Positions 9,568 through 17,621 of a stretch of DNA of 64,000 bases are shown piece by piece. The notes beneath the pieces were generated by a model, which was not told where the DNA came from, ran no database searches, and saw nothing but the letters and a program-made list of their open reading frames with translations. Origin of the DNA: Tsukamurella tyrosinosolvens (GTDB taxonomy: Bacteria > Actinomycetota > Actinomycetes > Mycobacteriales > Mycobacteriaceae); contig NZ_FNSA01000003.1 of NCBI RefSeq assembly GCF_900104775.1, positions 2,232,001 through 2,296,000 on the forward strand, given 5' to 3'. A program made the translations under genes and the position numbers. The number at the start of each line of letters is the position of its first letter. The first letter of the stretch is position 1.

Positions 9568-10575
9568 TCACTTGTCGGTGATCGGCAGCCCCGGCGGGTT
9601 GATCTCCGAGGTGGGCACGGCCTCGGCCTCCAGCCCCCACCGCTGCAGGACTTTCGTGTAGTCGCCGCTGCGGATCGTCGACTCGAGCGCGGCTTGCACG
9701 GCGCGGATGATGCCGCTGTCCTTCTTCGTCGTCGCGCCGATGAGGCCCTGCAGCGTCGAGCCGGCACCCGAGACGCGTCCGACGATCTTCGTCGCGTTGG
9801 GGGTGCCCTTGGTCTGCGCGACGTGGAAGGCCGAAACGGGGTTCGGGCCGAAGTAGGCGTCGATCTGGCGCGAGGCGAGCGCGGCGTAGGTCCCGGTGTT
9901 GTCCTGGTAGTTCTTGATGGCGATGCCGGGCTTCCCAGCCGCGCGCAGGTCGGCGTCGTAGCGCTGCAGGATCCGCTCCTGGTTGGTGCCCGAGCTGACG
10001 GCCACCGTCTTCCCCGAGAACGAATCGGGGCCGGAGAAGGCCAGCCCCGAGGACTCCTGCACCTCGACGGCGAGGTCGTCCTTGCGGTAGGTGGCGAAGT
10101 CGTACTTCTGCTTGCGCGCCTCGGTCACGGTGATGTTCGAGACGCCGAGGTCGAACTGGCCGCTGTCGATGCCCAGGAACAGTCCCTCCCACGACGTGTT
10201 GGACTCCTCGAGCTTCAGCCCGAGGGCGCCCGCGATGAGATGGGCGATGTCCGACTCGTCGCCGATGAAGACGCGCTCGTCGTCCGTGGCGGGGAAGTAG
10301 AACGGCGCGTTGCCCGCCCCCGAGCCGTGGGCGACGCGCAGCGTGCCGCGGTCGCGGATCGCCGGGGGGAGCAGCGCCGCCGCGGCCTCGTTCTTCGCCG
10401 GGACGATGCGGTCCTGCTTACTGGTCAGGTTGAGGTGCTGCCCGGCCGCGCCGGTGACACTCGCGGTGGTCGACTCCGTGGTCTGCCCGCCGCAGCCCGC
10501 CAGGACGGCACCCGCGAGGGCGAGGGCCGCGGCGAGGGCGGGCAGGCGATGTCGAGCGGTCGTCCGGATGGTCAT
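9568..10575 (-). CDS. Polar amino acid ABC transporter, substrate-binding lipoprotein
   Basis: A 335-residue family 3 solute-binding protein. The signal peptide ends in a lipobox, LAGC, with Cys28 as the lipidation site. The mature domain contains GTLRVAHGSG, a WEGLFLGIDSGQFDLGVSNITVTEARK segment split across the usual motif region, and VAVSSGT, all typical of the polar amino acid-binding fold. It is the last gene of a four-gene operon in which each gene overlaps the next by ATGA. The ligand cannot be read from sequence; cystine, glutamine or a related compound is possible. Confidence 0.88.
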   Translation of the reverse strand: MTIRTTARHRLPALAAALALAGAVLAGCGGQTTESTTASVTGAAGQHLNLTSKQDRIVPAKNEAAAALLPPAIRDRGTLRVAHGSGAGNAPFYFPATDDERVFIGDESDIAHLIAGALGLKLEESNTSWEGLFLGIDSGQFDLGVSNITVTEARKQKYDFATYRKDDLAVEVQESSGLAFSGPDSFSGKTVAVSSGTNQERILQRYDADLRAAGKPGIAIKNYQDNTGTYAALASRQIDAYFGPNPVSAFHVAQTKGTPNATKIVGRVSGAGSTLQGLIGATTKKDSGIIRAVQAALESTIRSGDYTKVLQRWGLEAEAVPTSEINPPGLPITDK

Positions 10576-11363
10576 GCGGTCTCCTTGGCTGTCCAGTGGG
10601 CGAGGAAGGTGCGGGTGCGGTCGGTGGCGGGGCGGTCGAGCACGGCGGACGGCGACCCGACGGCGACGACGCGGCCGCGGTCGAGGAAGACGATCCGGTC
10701 GGAGATGCGGCGGGCGAACGCCAGCTCGTGGGTGACCACGACGAGCGTGCGGCCCTCGGCGGCGAGTTCGGCGATCACGGCGTTCACCTCGCCGACCAGC
10801 TCGGGATCGAGCGCGGACGTCGGTTCGTCGAACAGGATCAACTCCGGGTCGAGCGCGAGGGTGCGGGCGATCGCGACGCGCTGCTGCTGGCCGCCGGAGA
10901 GCTGCCCGGGGTAGTGCCCGGCGTGCGCGCCGAGTCCGACCCGGTCCAGGAGTTCGCGCGCCCGCACGTCGGCCGCGGAGCGGCCCCGGCCGAGCGTCAG
11001 GCGTTGGGGCCGCGCGACGTTCTCCGCCGCGGTGAGGTGCGGGAACAGGTTGAACTGCTGGAAGACGAAGCCGATCCGCGCGCGCTGGCGGCGCAGTTCC
11101 CGCTCCCGCAGCGCGACGAGGTGATCGCCGCGGCGTCGCACCCCGATGAGATCGCCGTCGACCCGGACGACCCCGGAGCTCGGCTCCTCCAGGTGGTTGA
11201 GCAGGCGCAGCAACGTCGACTTGCCCGAGCCGGACGGCCCGATGATCGAGACCACCTCGCCCGGCGCGACGGTGAGGTCCACCCCGCGCAGCACGTCGTC
11301 GTGGCCGAAGCGCTTGGTCAGGCCCACGGCCTCCAGGCGCGGGCGCGAATCGGTCGCGGTCAT
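10572..11363 (-). CDS. Polar amino acid ABC transporter, ATPase
   Basis: A 263-residue nucleotide-binding subunit. Walker A is GPSGSGKST at residues 42-50, followed by the Q-loop in FVFQQFNLFPHLT, the LSGGQQQRVAIAR signature, Walker B LILFDEPT with SALDPE, and the switch histidine in VVTHE. It fits the PAAT/GlnQ subfamily. It is translationally coupled to both neighbours and would energise uptake through the permease encoded just upstream. Confidence 0.94.
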   Translation of the reverse strand: MTATDSRPRLEAVGLTKRFGHDDVLRGVDLTVAPGEVVSIIGPSGSGKSTLLRLLNHLEEPSSGVVRVDGDLIGVRRRGDHLVALRERELRRQRARIGFVFQQFNLFPHLTAAENVARPQRLTLGRGRSAADVRARELLDRVGLGAHAGHYPGQLSGGQQQRVAIARTLALDPELILFDEPTSALDPELVGEVNAVIAELAAEGRTLVVVTHELAFARRISDRIVFLDRGRVVAVGSPSAVLDRPATDRTRTFLAHWTAKETA

Positions 11364-12280
11364 GCGGTCTCCTTCGTCGTGGACGGTACGGACGTCGTGG
11401 CCCCGTAGCCGCGCGCGAGGCGCTTCTCGAGGTAGTGCTGGCCGATCGACAGGACGGTGGTGAGTGCGGCGTACCAGGCGACGGCGACGAGCAGCAGCGG
11501 GATGATCCGGCCATTGCGGCCGTAGATCACCTGGACCTGGTAGAACAGGTCCGGCAGCGCCAGGATGAAGACCGCCGTCGTGCCCTTGAGCAGTCCGATC
11601 ACCTCGTTGGCGGCGGGCGGGACGATGGTGCGCAGGGCCTGCGGCAGCGTGATCCGCAGCAGGTGCGCGGCAGGCGGGATCCCGAGGGCGCGGGCGGCGT
11701 CGTGCTGGCCCGACGAGACGCCGAGGATCCCGGCCCGGACGATCTCCGAGCCGTACGCGGCCTGGTGCAGCACGATGCCGATCACCGCGGCGGTGTAGGG
11801 CGACAGCAGGTCCTTGGTGGGCGCGTCGACGAAGGTGGGCCCGAAGGGGATGCCGAGGCCGATCGTCGGGTACAGCGCACCGAGGTAGCCCCAGAACAGG
11901 ATCTGCACGATGAGTGGCACCGACCGGAACAGCCAGATGAAGCCGAAGCTGAACGCCGCCAGTACCCGGTTGCCGGAGAGCCGAGCCAGGGCGAGCACGC
12001 CGCCCAGCAGGAAACCGACGACGGCGCCGATGACGGTGAGCTGCACCGTGAACCACAGCGCCTCGAGGATCGTCGGGCTGAACAGGTAGGCACCGAAGGT
12101 GGGCCAGTCGTAGCGGGGGTTGGTCACCAGGGACGTCGCGAGTTGCGCGACGAGGACGACGGCGACCGCGACGGCGAGCCAGCGCCCCCACTGGACGCGG
12201 CGCCGGACCGGGAGTGCGGCGAGGCGGGCGAGCTCGGGATCGGTGTCGGCGGGTTGCGGCCGAGTGAGGGCGAGGGTCAT
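11360..12280 (-). CDS. Polar amino acid ABC transporter, permease
   Basis: A 306-residue membrane subunit of the HisMQ type, with a first helix near residues 33-50 and a core of about five helices. The conserved EAA loop reads ARALGIPPAAHLLRITLPQALR, and FRSVPLIVQILFWGYL is characteristic of this family. Length and motif fit a full permease probably working as a homodimer, since only one permease gene is present. It overlaps the GNAT gene upstream and the ATPase gene downstream by four bases each. Confidence 0.92.
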   Translation of the reverse strand: MTLALTRPQPADTDPELARLAALPVRRRVQWGRWLAVAVAVVLVAQLATSLVTNPRYDWPTFGAYLFSPTILEALWFTVQLTVIGAVVGFLLGGVLALARLSGNRVLAAFSFGFIWLFRSVPLIVQILFWGYLGALYPTIGLGIPFGPTFVDAPTKDLLSPYTAAVIGIVLHQAAYGSEIVRAGILGVSSGQHDAARALGIPPAAHLLRITLPQALRTIVPPAANEVIGLLKGTTAVFILALPDLFYQVQVIYGRNGRIIPLLLVAVAWYAALTTVLSIGQHYLEKRLARGYGATTSVPSTTKETA

Positions 12281-12990
12281 GACGCTCCGGTCGGATCGGT
12301 GATGGGCGGCTGGACGAGGAGCAGGGGGAGCGCGGAGCGCAGGCGGAAGCCGAGGTGCTCGTAGACCCCGCGGGCGCCGGTGTTGTCCGCGGAGGTGTGC
12401 AGGAACGGGACGTCGCCCCGGGCGCGGATGTGGTGTCCGACGGCGCGGACCAGCCGCGCCGCGAGGCCCCGGCCACGGTGCTCGGGGTCGGTGCAGACGG
12501 CGCTGATCTCGGTCCATCCGGGAGGGCGCAGCCGCTCCCCGGCGAGCGCGATGAGGCGCCCCGAATCGTCGCGCAGGCCCAGGTAGAGGCCGAGCTCGAC
12601 GGTGCGCCGCTCGAACGGACCGGGGCGGGTGCGCGCGACGAGGTCCAGGATCTCGTCCGCGTTCTGCGGCCCGAGGACCTCGGCCTCCGGGTCGGGCGCC
12701 GTGGCGAGCGCGGCACCGTCGTACTGGACGAGCCGGATCTCGTCGACGACCCGCCAGCCCGCGGGGAGCGGGCCGCGCACGCCCCGCAGGGACAGCGGCG
12801 CGCCGGGCACGGCGAGGCGCGCCAGGGCCGCGAAGTCCTCCGCGCTCGGCCGCGGCGGGTGGCCGACGAACCGCGCCACGTCGGGCGCGTAGCGGACGAC
12901 GGCCCCGTCGCCGAGCCGGAAGCGGGCGTGGGCGCCGTACAGCGAGGCCCGGACGGGATCGTCGAGCACGTGGCCGAGCGTGGTGGTCAT
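12277..12990 (-). CDS. GNAT N-acetyltransferase heading an ABC transporter operon
   Basis: A 237-residue protein. The C-terminal third carries the GNAT fold: the acetyl-CoA loop in CTDPEHRGRGLAARLVRAVG and NTGARGVYEHLGF. The N-terminal 120 residues are not recognised and may form a second degenerate GNAT-like domain. ATG 12990 is preferred to the in-frame upstream start at 13014, which gives MARRMFPG and overlaps the dyad at 12998-13032. As first gene of an operon with an amino acid importer it may acetylate, and so trap or detoxify, the imported compound. Confidence 0.78.
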   Translation of the reverse strand: MTTTLGHVLDDPVRASLYGAHARFRLGDGAVVRYAPDVARFVGHPPRPSAEDFAALARLAVPGAPLSLRGVRGPLPAGWRVVDEIRLVQYDGAALATAPDPEAEVLGPQNADEILDLVARTRPGPFERRTVELGLYLGLRDDSGRLIALAGERLRPPGWTEISAVCTDPEHRGRGLAARLVRAVGHHIRARGDVPFLHTSADNTGARGVYEHLGFRLRSALPLLLVQPPITDPTGAS

Positions 12991-12997
12991 GCCCGGA

Positions 12998-13032
12998 AAC
13001 ATTCGTCGCGCCACGGGATTCGCGGAATGTTT
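12998..13032. promoter_or_regulatory. Inverted repeat upstream of the GNAT/ABC operon
   Basis: Perfect 8-base arms AAACATTC (12998-13005) and GAATGTTT (13025-13032) separated by 19 bases. They begin eight bases before the GNAT start codon and lie in the space shared with the divergent trpB promoter. This looks like an operator for an unidentified regulator, but no regulator gene is adjacent. Confidence 0.4.
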
Positions 13033-13065
13033 GGCGTCGGCGTGATTTCACTTTGACGGAGTGGG

Positions 13066-13071
13066 GATAAT
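13066..13071 (+). promoter_or_regulatory. Leaderless -10 box of trpB
   Basis: GATAAT at 13066-13071 ends seven bases before the trpB GTG at 13079. The transcription start would fall on or next to the start codon, so trpBA would be made from its own leaderless promoter, independent of trpE. Confidence 0.5.
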
Positions 13072-13078
13072 CGTTCCT

Positions 13079-14419
13079 GTGAGCCTCCCAGAAGCCAGTA
13101 CCGGACTGTCCGAACGATCGGCCTTCGAGCCCGACGGGACCGGTCATTGGGGTGCGTGGGGCGGCCGGCACGTGCCCGAGGCGCTGATGGCGGTGATCGA
13201 GGAGGTCACGGCAGAATTCGAGAAGGTGCGCTCCGACCGCGAGTTCCTCGCCGAGCTGGACCGCCTGCAGCGCCAGTACACCGGGCGGCCCTCGCCGCTG
13301 TACCCGTGCGTGCGCCTGAACGAGCATGCCGGCGGCGCGCAGGTCTACCTCAAGCGCGAGGACCTCAACCACACCGGTAGCCACAAGATCAACAACGTGC
13401 TCGGGCAGGTGCTGCTCGCCAAGCGGATGGGCAAGCCGCGCGTGATCGCGGAGACCGGGGCGGGGCAGCACGGCGTCGCCACGGCGACCGCCTGCGCGCT
13501 GCTCGGCATCGAGTGCGTCGTCTACATGGGCAAGGTCGATACCGACCGGCAGGCGCTCAACGTCGCGCGGATGCGCCTCCTCGGCGCCGAGGTCATCGCC
13601 GTCGCCTCGGGCTCCGCCTCGCTCAAGGACGCGATCAACGAGGCACTGCGCGACTGGGTCAGCAACGCCGACACCACCTACTACTGCTTCGGCACGGCCG
13701 CCGGCCCGCACCCGTTCCCGCTCATGGTGCGCGACCTGCAGCGCATCGTCGGCATGGAGGCGCGCGAGCAGGTCCTCGCGGCGGAGGGCCGTCTCCCCGA
13801 CGGCGTCGTCGCCTGCGTGGGCGGCGGCTCCAACGCCATCGGGATCTTCCACCCGTTCATCGCCGACGAGGGCGTCCGCCTCGTCGGGTGCGAGGCCGCG
13901 GGCGACGGGGTCGAGACCGGCAGGCACGCCGCGACGTTCACCGGCGGCAGTCCCGGCGCCTTCCAGGGCGCGTACTCGTACCTGCTGCAGGACGAGGACG
14001 GCCAGACCGTCGAATCGCACTCCATCTCCGCCGGCCTGGACTACCCCGGCGTGGGACCGGAGCACGCGCAGCTCAAGGAGTCGGGCCGCGCCGAGTACGT
14101 GCCGGTCACCGACGCCGAGGCGATGGACGCCTTCGCGCTGCTGTGCCGCACCGAGGGCATCATCCCCGCGATCGAGTCGGCGCACGCCGTCGCCGGCGCG
14201 CTGCGGCTCGGGCGCGAGCTCGGCCCGGGCGCGGTGATCGTGGTGAACCTCTCCGGCCGCGGCGACAAGGACGTCGACACCGCCGGGAAGTGGTTCGGCC
14301 TCCTCGACGAGAACGGGGACGTGGTGGGGCAGAAGGTGGTCGGCGCCGACCTCAACACCGCACTGCGCGATGCGCAGGCGAACGGCGCGGCGACGAACGG
14401 ATCGGGGGAGAACAAGTGA
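13079..14419 (+). CDS. trpB: Tryptophan synthase beta chain
   Basis: A 446-residue PLP enzyme that joins indole to serine. The PLP lysine is Lys103 in [17 protein letters not shown] (phosphate cup), ETGAGQHG and [15 protein letters not shown] are also present. An in-frame GTG at 13061 would add six residues (GIIVPV), but the start at 13079 has a -10 box at leaderless spacing and the added residues are not family-like. It is followed by trpA with a GTGA overlap. It is separated from trpC by an inserted 6.7-kb block. Confidence 0.97.
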   Translation: MSLPEASTGLSERSAFEPDGTGHWGAWGGRHVPEALMAVIEEVTAEFEKVRSDREFLAELDRLQRQYTGRPSPLYPCVRLNEHAGGAQVYLKREDLNHTGSHKINNVLGQVLLAKRMGKPRVIAETGAGQHGVATATACALLGIECVVYMGKVDTDRQALNVARMRLLGAEVIAVASGSASLKDAINEALRDWVSNADTTYYCFGTAAGPHPFPLMVRDLQRIVGMEAREQVLAAEGRLPDGVVACVGGGSNAIGIFHPFIADEGVRLVGCEAAGDGVETGRHAATFTGGSPGAFQGAYSYLLQDEDGQTVESHSISAGLDYPGVGPEHAQLKESGRAEYVPVTDAEAMDAFALLCRTEGIIPAIESAHAVAGALRLGRELGPGAVIVVNLSGRGDKDVDTAGKWFGLLDENGDVVGQKVVGADLNTALRDAQANGAATNGSGENK

Positions 14420-15195
14420 GCGCACTGGCACCGGTCTTCGAGCAGTGCCGGGCGGAGAACCGCGCGGCCCTCGTCACGTACCTGCCCTGCGGGTACCCGT
14501 CCAAGCAAGGCGGCATCGACACCGTCGTCGCCATGGCCGAGTCCGGCGCCGACATCGTGGAGCTGGGTGTGGCCTACAGCGATCCCGTCATGGACGGCCC
14601 CGTCATCCAGCGCGCCGCCGACGACGCCCTGCGCGGCGGCATCCGGGTGCGCGACATCTTCGCCTACGCCGAGGCCGTCGCCGCCGCGGGTGCGGCGCCC
14701 GTCGTGATGGCCTACTGGAACCCCGTGCTCAAGTACGGCGTCGAGGCCTTCGCGCGCGACCTCGCCGCAGCCGGCGGCCGGGGCATGATCACGCCGAACC
14801 TCATCCCCGAGGAGGCCGACGAGTGGATCGCGGCCGCCGATCGGCACGGCCTGGACAAGGTCTTCCTGGCCGCGCCGTCGTCGACGCCCGAGCGGCTGGC
14901 GATGACCGCCAAGGCCTCGTCCGGGTTCCTCTACGCCGCCTCGACGATGGGCGTCACCGGCGCCCGCGATGCCGTCGACAACGTCGCGCCCGAGTTGGTC
15001 GCACGCATTCGCGAGGTCTCCGACATTCCCGTCGGCGTCGGCCTCGGCGTCCGCTCCCGGGCGCAGGCCGCGGAGATCGCCGCGTACGCCGACGCGGTGA
15101 TCGTGGGCTCCGCGCTGGTCAGTGCGGCGGGGGAGTCGCTGGACGCGGTCCGCGCCCTGACCGCTGAGCTCGCCGCCGGTGTCCGCGAAGCCTGA
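14416..15195 (+). CDS. trpA: Tryptophan synthase alpha chain
   Basis: A 259-residue barrel that cleaves indole-3-glycerol phosphate. Catalytic Glu49 and Asp60 are present in [18 protein letters not shown]. Residue 53, proline in most TrpA proteins, is alanine here. The phosphate-binding loops GVGLGVRS and VIVGSA are intact. It overlaps trpB by four bases, and its end overlaps the following GGDEF gene by 17 bases. The lgt gene that follows trpA in M. tuberculosis is absent here. Confidence 0.97.
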   Translation: MSALAPVFEQCRAENRAALVTYLPCGYPSKQGGIDTVVAMAESGADIVELGVAYSDPVMDGPVIQRAADDALRGGIRVRDIFAYAEAVAAAGAAPVVMAYWNPVLKYGVEAFARDLAAAGGRGMITPNLIPEEADEWIAAADRHGLDKVFLAAPSSTPERLAMTAKASSGFLYAASTMGVTGARDAVDNVAPELVARIREVSDIPVGVGLGVRSRAQAAEIAAYADAVIVGSALVSAAGESLDAVRALTAELAAGVREA

Positions 15196-16396
15196 CCCGT
15201 CGACCCCGCCGGGGCGCGGGCGGCGCCGAACGTCGTGGCGTCGGCTGATCGGGCGCGCCCGGCGGGAGCTTCTCGATCCGCAGGGCTGGCGATCGGCCGG
15301 CGCGGAGGAGTACGCGTTCACCACCGAATCGCTCCGCTTCATCCGCGGTCAGCGCGCGCTGCGGATCACCGTCGCGACGCTGGCGATGATGATGCTGCCG
15401 CTGGCGGTCGTGATGCAGTTCAACCCGATGGGGCCGCACGGCCTTCCGGCCCGGTCGATCCACCTCACCGTCGCGGTCGCCGGATTCCTTCTCGGCGTCC
15501 GCTGGCTCATGGGCCCGTGGCCCAGGGCACGTGAAGCGACCCGGTTCCTGTTCGCGGCCGATGTGCTGATCGGCGTCGGCGTCTCGATCCTGTCCGATCC
15601 CACGGCCCGGATCTGCGGGACCATCCACCTCGCCATGCTGGGGATGTTCGCCGCCTTCTTCCTGGGGTGGCGCATCCTGCTGGTTCACTGCGTGTACTCG
15701 CTCGTCCTCATCGGCGGGCTCACCGGGTACGCGATCCTGGCGGAGGCGCGGACGCCGATGGATCTGTACGTCTACACGACTCCCGCGATCACCACCGTGG
15801 TCGGCCTGCCGGTGATCATCCAGGTGGTCGTCGAGGCGGGAAGGTTCGGACTGACCCGGGTCTCCCGCGAGTGGTACATCGACAGCCTGACCGGCGTGTA
15901 CAACCGCCGCGGAATGGATCTCGCGATGCGGCGTGCCGTGCACCGCACGTCGGGTGATGACGTGCTGGTCGCCGGTGTGCTCGACCTCGACGGCTTCAAG
16001 CGGTACAACGACGGCCACGGGCACGCGGCGGGAGATCAGATGCTCGTGGACGTGGCCGCCCGGCTACACGCGGTCCCGCGACTTCTCGTCGGCCGGAACG
16101 GCGGCGACGAGTTCGTCGTCTTCGCGGTGCGCGTGGGCACGGACGACGCGACTCGGACCGTCGACGAGCTGCGCGCGCTCCTGCACGGACGCGGTGATCC
16201 GGTGGACGCGGGCATCGCGGCGAGCCTCGGCGTCGTGCTCGCCCCCGGCCGCGACGCGGACCGACTCGCGGAGCTCGCCCTGGAGGCGGACAAAGCCCTC
16301 TACGAGGCCAAGCGGTCGGCGACATCGGCGGTCGTCGTGCGGGACCTGGCTCGGCCGCACGACGGCGCGCGGGCACCGGCACCGGGGACGTTCTGA
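15179..16396 (+). CDS. Membrane GGDEF protein (diguanylate cyclase), first of three
   Basis: A 405-residue protein: cytoplasmic N-terminus, about six membrane helices (roughly residues 60-215), then a GGDEF domain (about 235-385). Active-site features are DSLTGVYNRRGM, the metal site DLDGFKRYNDGHGH and NGGDEF. It should make cyclic di-GMP from GTP at the membrane. The RxxD inhibitory site expected nine residues before GGDEF is missing, so product feedback through the I-site is unlikely. The GTG start overlaps trpA by 17 bases, which suggests co-translation with the trp genes. The ligand of the membrane domain is unknown. Confidence 0.88.
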   Translation: MSAKPDPSTPPGRGRRRTSWRRLIGRARRELLDPQGWRSAGAEEYAFTTESLRFIRGQRALRITVATLAMMMLPLAVVMQFNPMGPHGLPARSIHLTVAVAGFLLGVRWLMGPWPRAREATRFLFAADVLIGVGVSILSDPTARICGTIHLAMLGMFAAFFLGWRILLVHCVYSLVLIGGLTGYAILAEARTPMDLYVYTTPAITTVVGLPVIIQVVVEAGRFGLTRVSREWYIDSLTGVYNRRGMDLAMRRAVHRTSGDDVLVAGVLDLDGFKRYNDGHGHAAGDQMLVDVAARLHAVPRLLVGRNGGDEFVVFAVRVGTDDATRTVDELRALLHGRGDPVDAGIAASLGVVLAPGRDADRLAELALEADKALYEAKRSATSAVVVRDLARPHDGARAPAPGTF

Positions 16397-16415
16397 CGCG
16401 GTAGACTCATCCCCC

Positions 16416-16445
16416 GTGACGACCGGGAACAGCGTTGGCCGCTGA
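16416..16445 (+). CDS. Nine-codon leaderless leader ORF before the second GGDEF gene
   Basis: TAGACT (16402-16407) is followed after eight bases by a GTG at 16416, the same layout that starts the third GGDEF gene. Here the frame encodes only MTTGNSVGR and stops with TGA at 16443-16445, overlapping the TTG start of the GGDEF gene at 16435. It may be a coupling leader peptide or the trace of a frameshift that moved the true start. Not proven to be translated. Confidence 0.35.
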   Translation: MTTGNSVGR

Positions 16446-17610
16446 CGCGCGGCGACCGTCCGGCGAGCTGTGGGGACCGGTCGATCTGCCGCTGCTGCTG
16501 CGCGCCGGATACCGGGCCCTGACCCGCCGTTCCGGCTGGCGTTACGCGGGGCGCGCGGAGTACGAGCAGGCGACGTCCTGGATCAAGGGACAGGGCGGCG
16601 GTATCGCGCTGCGGTTCGTGGTCGGATCCCTCGCACTACTGATGGTGCCGCTGTGCATCGGGGTCCTGTTCTCCGCCGCTCGCCCGCAGACCACCGGCGC
16701 GATGATCGTGTTCGCTCTCTCCGCGAGCGGCAGTGCGGTCCTGGGCGTGTGGTGGCTCCGCCTGCGTCACCCCCGGGCCGTGCACGCGATGGCGTTCGTC
16801 GCGCTCGCCGACCTCTGCCTGCTCACCGGATGTCTCGCGCAGTTCGGGATCGCCAAGGTCGCCGGCACCACCTACCTCGGCATGCTGGCGATGCTCACCG
16901 CGTTCCTGCTCGGGTGGCGAGTCCTGGTCGTGCACTGCGTCTTCTCCCTCGCCGCCATCGCCGCGTGCTCCGCTGCGGCGGTGCACGTCGACGGGGTCCC
17001 GATGGGGGAGTTGTACGCGATCCTCGCGCCGGCCGCGACGATCGACTTCGCACTGCCGATGCTCGTCCAGTTCATCGTCGAGTTCGGGCGGCGCGGGATC
17101 GGCGTGGTGACCGTCGAGCGCAACCGCGACACCCTCACCGGGCTGTTCAGCCGCGCCGGCCTGCAGGCGACCCTGCGGGGCCTGGTCCACCGGCGTGAGC
17201 ACGACACCGCGGTCGTGGCCGTCCTCGACCTCGACAGCTTCAAGAGCTACAACGACACCTACGGGCATCTCGCGGGTGACCAGTACCTCGCGGACACCGC
17301 GAGCCTGCTCCGGAGCGGCCTGTCGAGCGCCCTGATCGGCCGGATGGGCGGCGACGAGTTCGTGATCGTCGCGCTGCGACTCGGCCGCACGGAGGCCGAC
17401 GTCGTGATCGGAGACCTCCGTCGCCTCGTGGGCGAGGGCGGCCCGATCGCCGGCAGCGTCGGCCTCGTCGTGCGCCCGCGGATCCAGACGTCCGATCTCC
17501 CCGCCGCGATCGGCGAGGCCGATCGGGCGCTCTACATGGCCAAGGCCGACCGCTCGCTCCGCATCGTCGTTCGTGATCTCACCGTGCCGGACGTCGTCGG
17601 CCCCGACTAG
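16435..17610 (+). CDS. Membrane GGDEF protein (diguanylate cyclase), second of three
   Basis: A 391-residue paralogue of its neighbours, with about six membrane helices followed by a GGDEF domain. Motifs are DTLTGLFSRAGL, DLDSFKSYNDTYGH and MGGDEF; an RxxD I-site is absent. The shared pre-membrane motif RSGWRYAGRAEYEQATSWI parallels the other two copies. The start is uncertain: TTG 16435 is the only start that keeps the full N-terminus, and it overlaps the short ORF at 16416-16445. A frameshift in the first codons is possible. Confidence 0.82.
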   Translation: MAADARRPSGELWGPVDLPLLLRAGYRALTRRSGWRYAGRAEYEQATSWIKGQGGGIALRFVVGSLALLMVPLCIGVLFSAARPQTTGAMIVFALSASGSAVLGVWWLRLRHPRAVHAMAFVALADLCLLTGCLAQFGIAKVAGTTYLGMLAMLTAFLLGWRVLVVHCVFSLAAIAACSAAAVHVDGVPMGELYAILAPAATIDFALPMLVQFIVEFGRRGIGVVTVERNRDTLTGLFSRAGLQATLRGLVHRREHDTAVVAVLDLDSFKSYNDTYGHLAGDQYLADTASLLRSGLSSALIGRMGGDEFVIVALRLGRTEADVVIGDLRRLVGEGGPIAGSVGLVVRPRIQTSDLPAAIGEADRALYMAKADRSLRIVVRDLTVPDVVGPD

Positions 17611-17613
17611 GCT
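17608..17613 (+). promoter_or_regulatory. Leaderless -10 box of the third GGDEF gene
   Basis: TAGGCT, whose first three bases are the stop codon of the preceding gene, ends eight bases before the GTG at 17622. It indicates a separate leaderless transcript for the third copy. Confidence 0.45.
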
Positions 17614-17621
17614 TTGCGATC

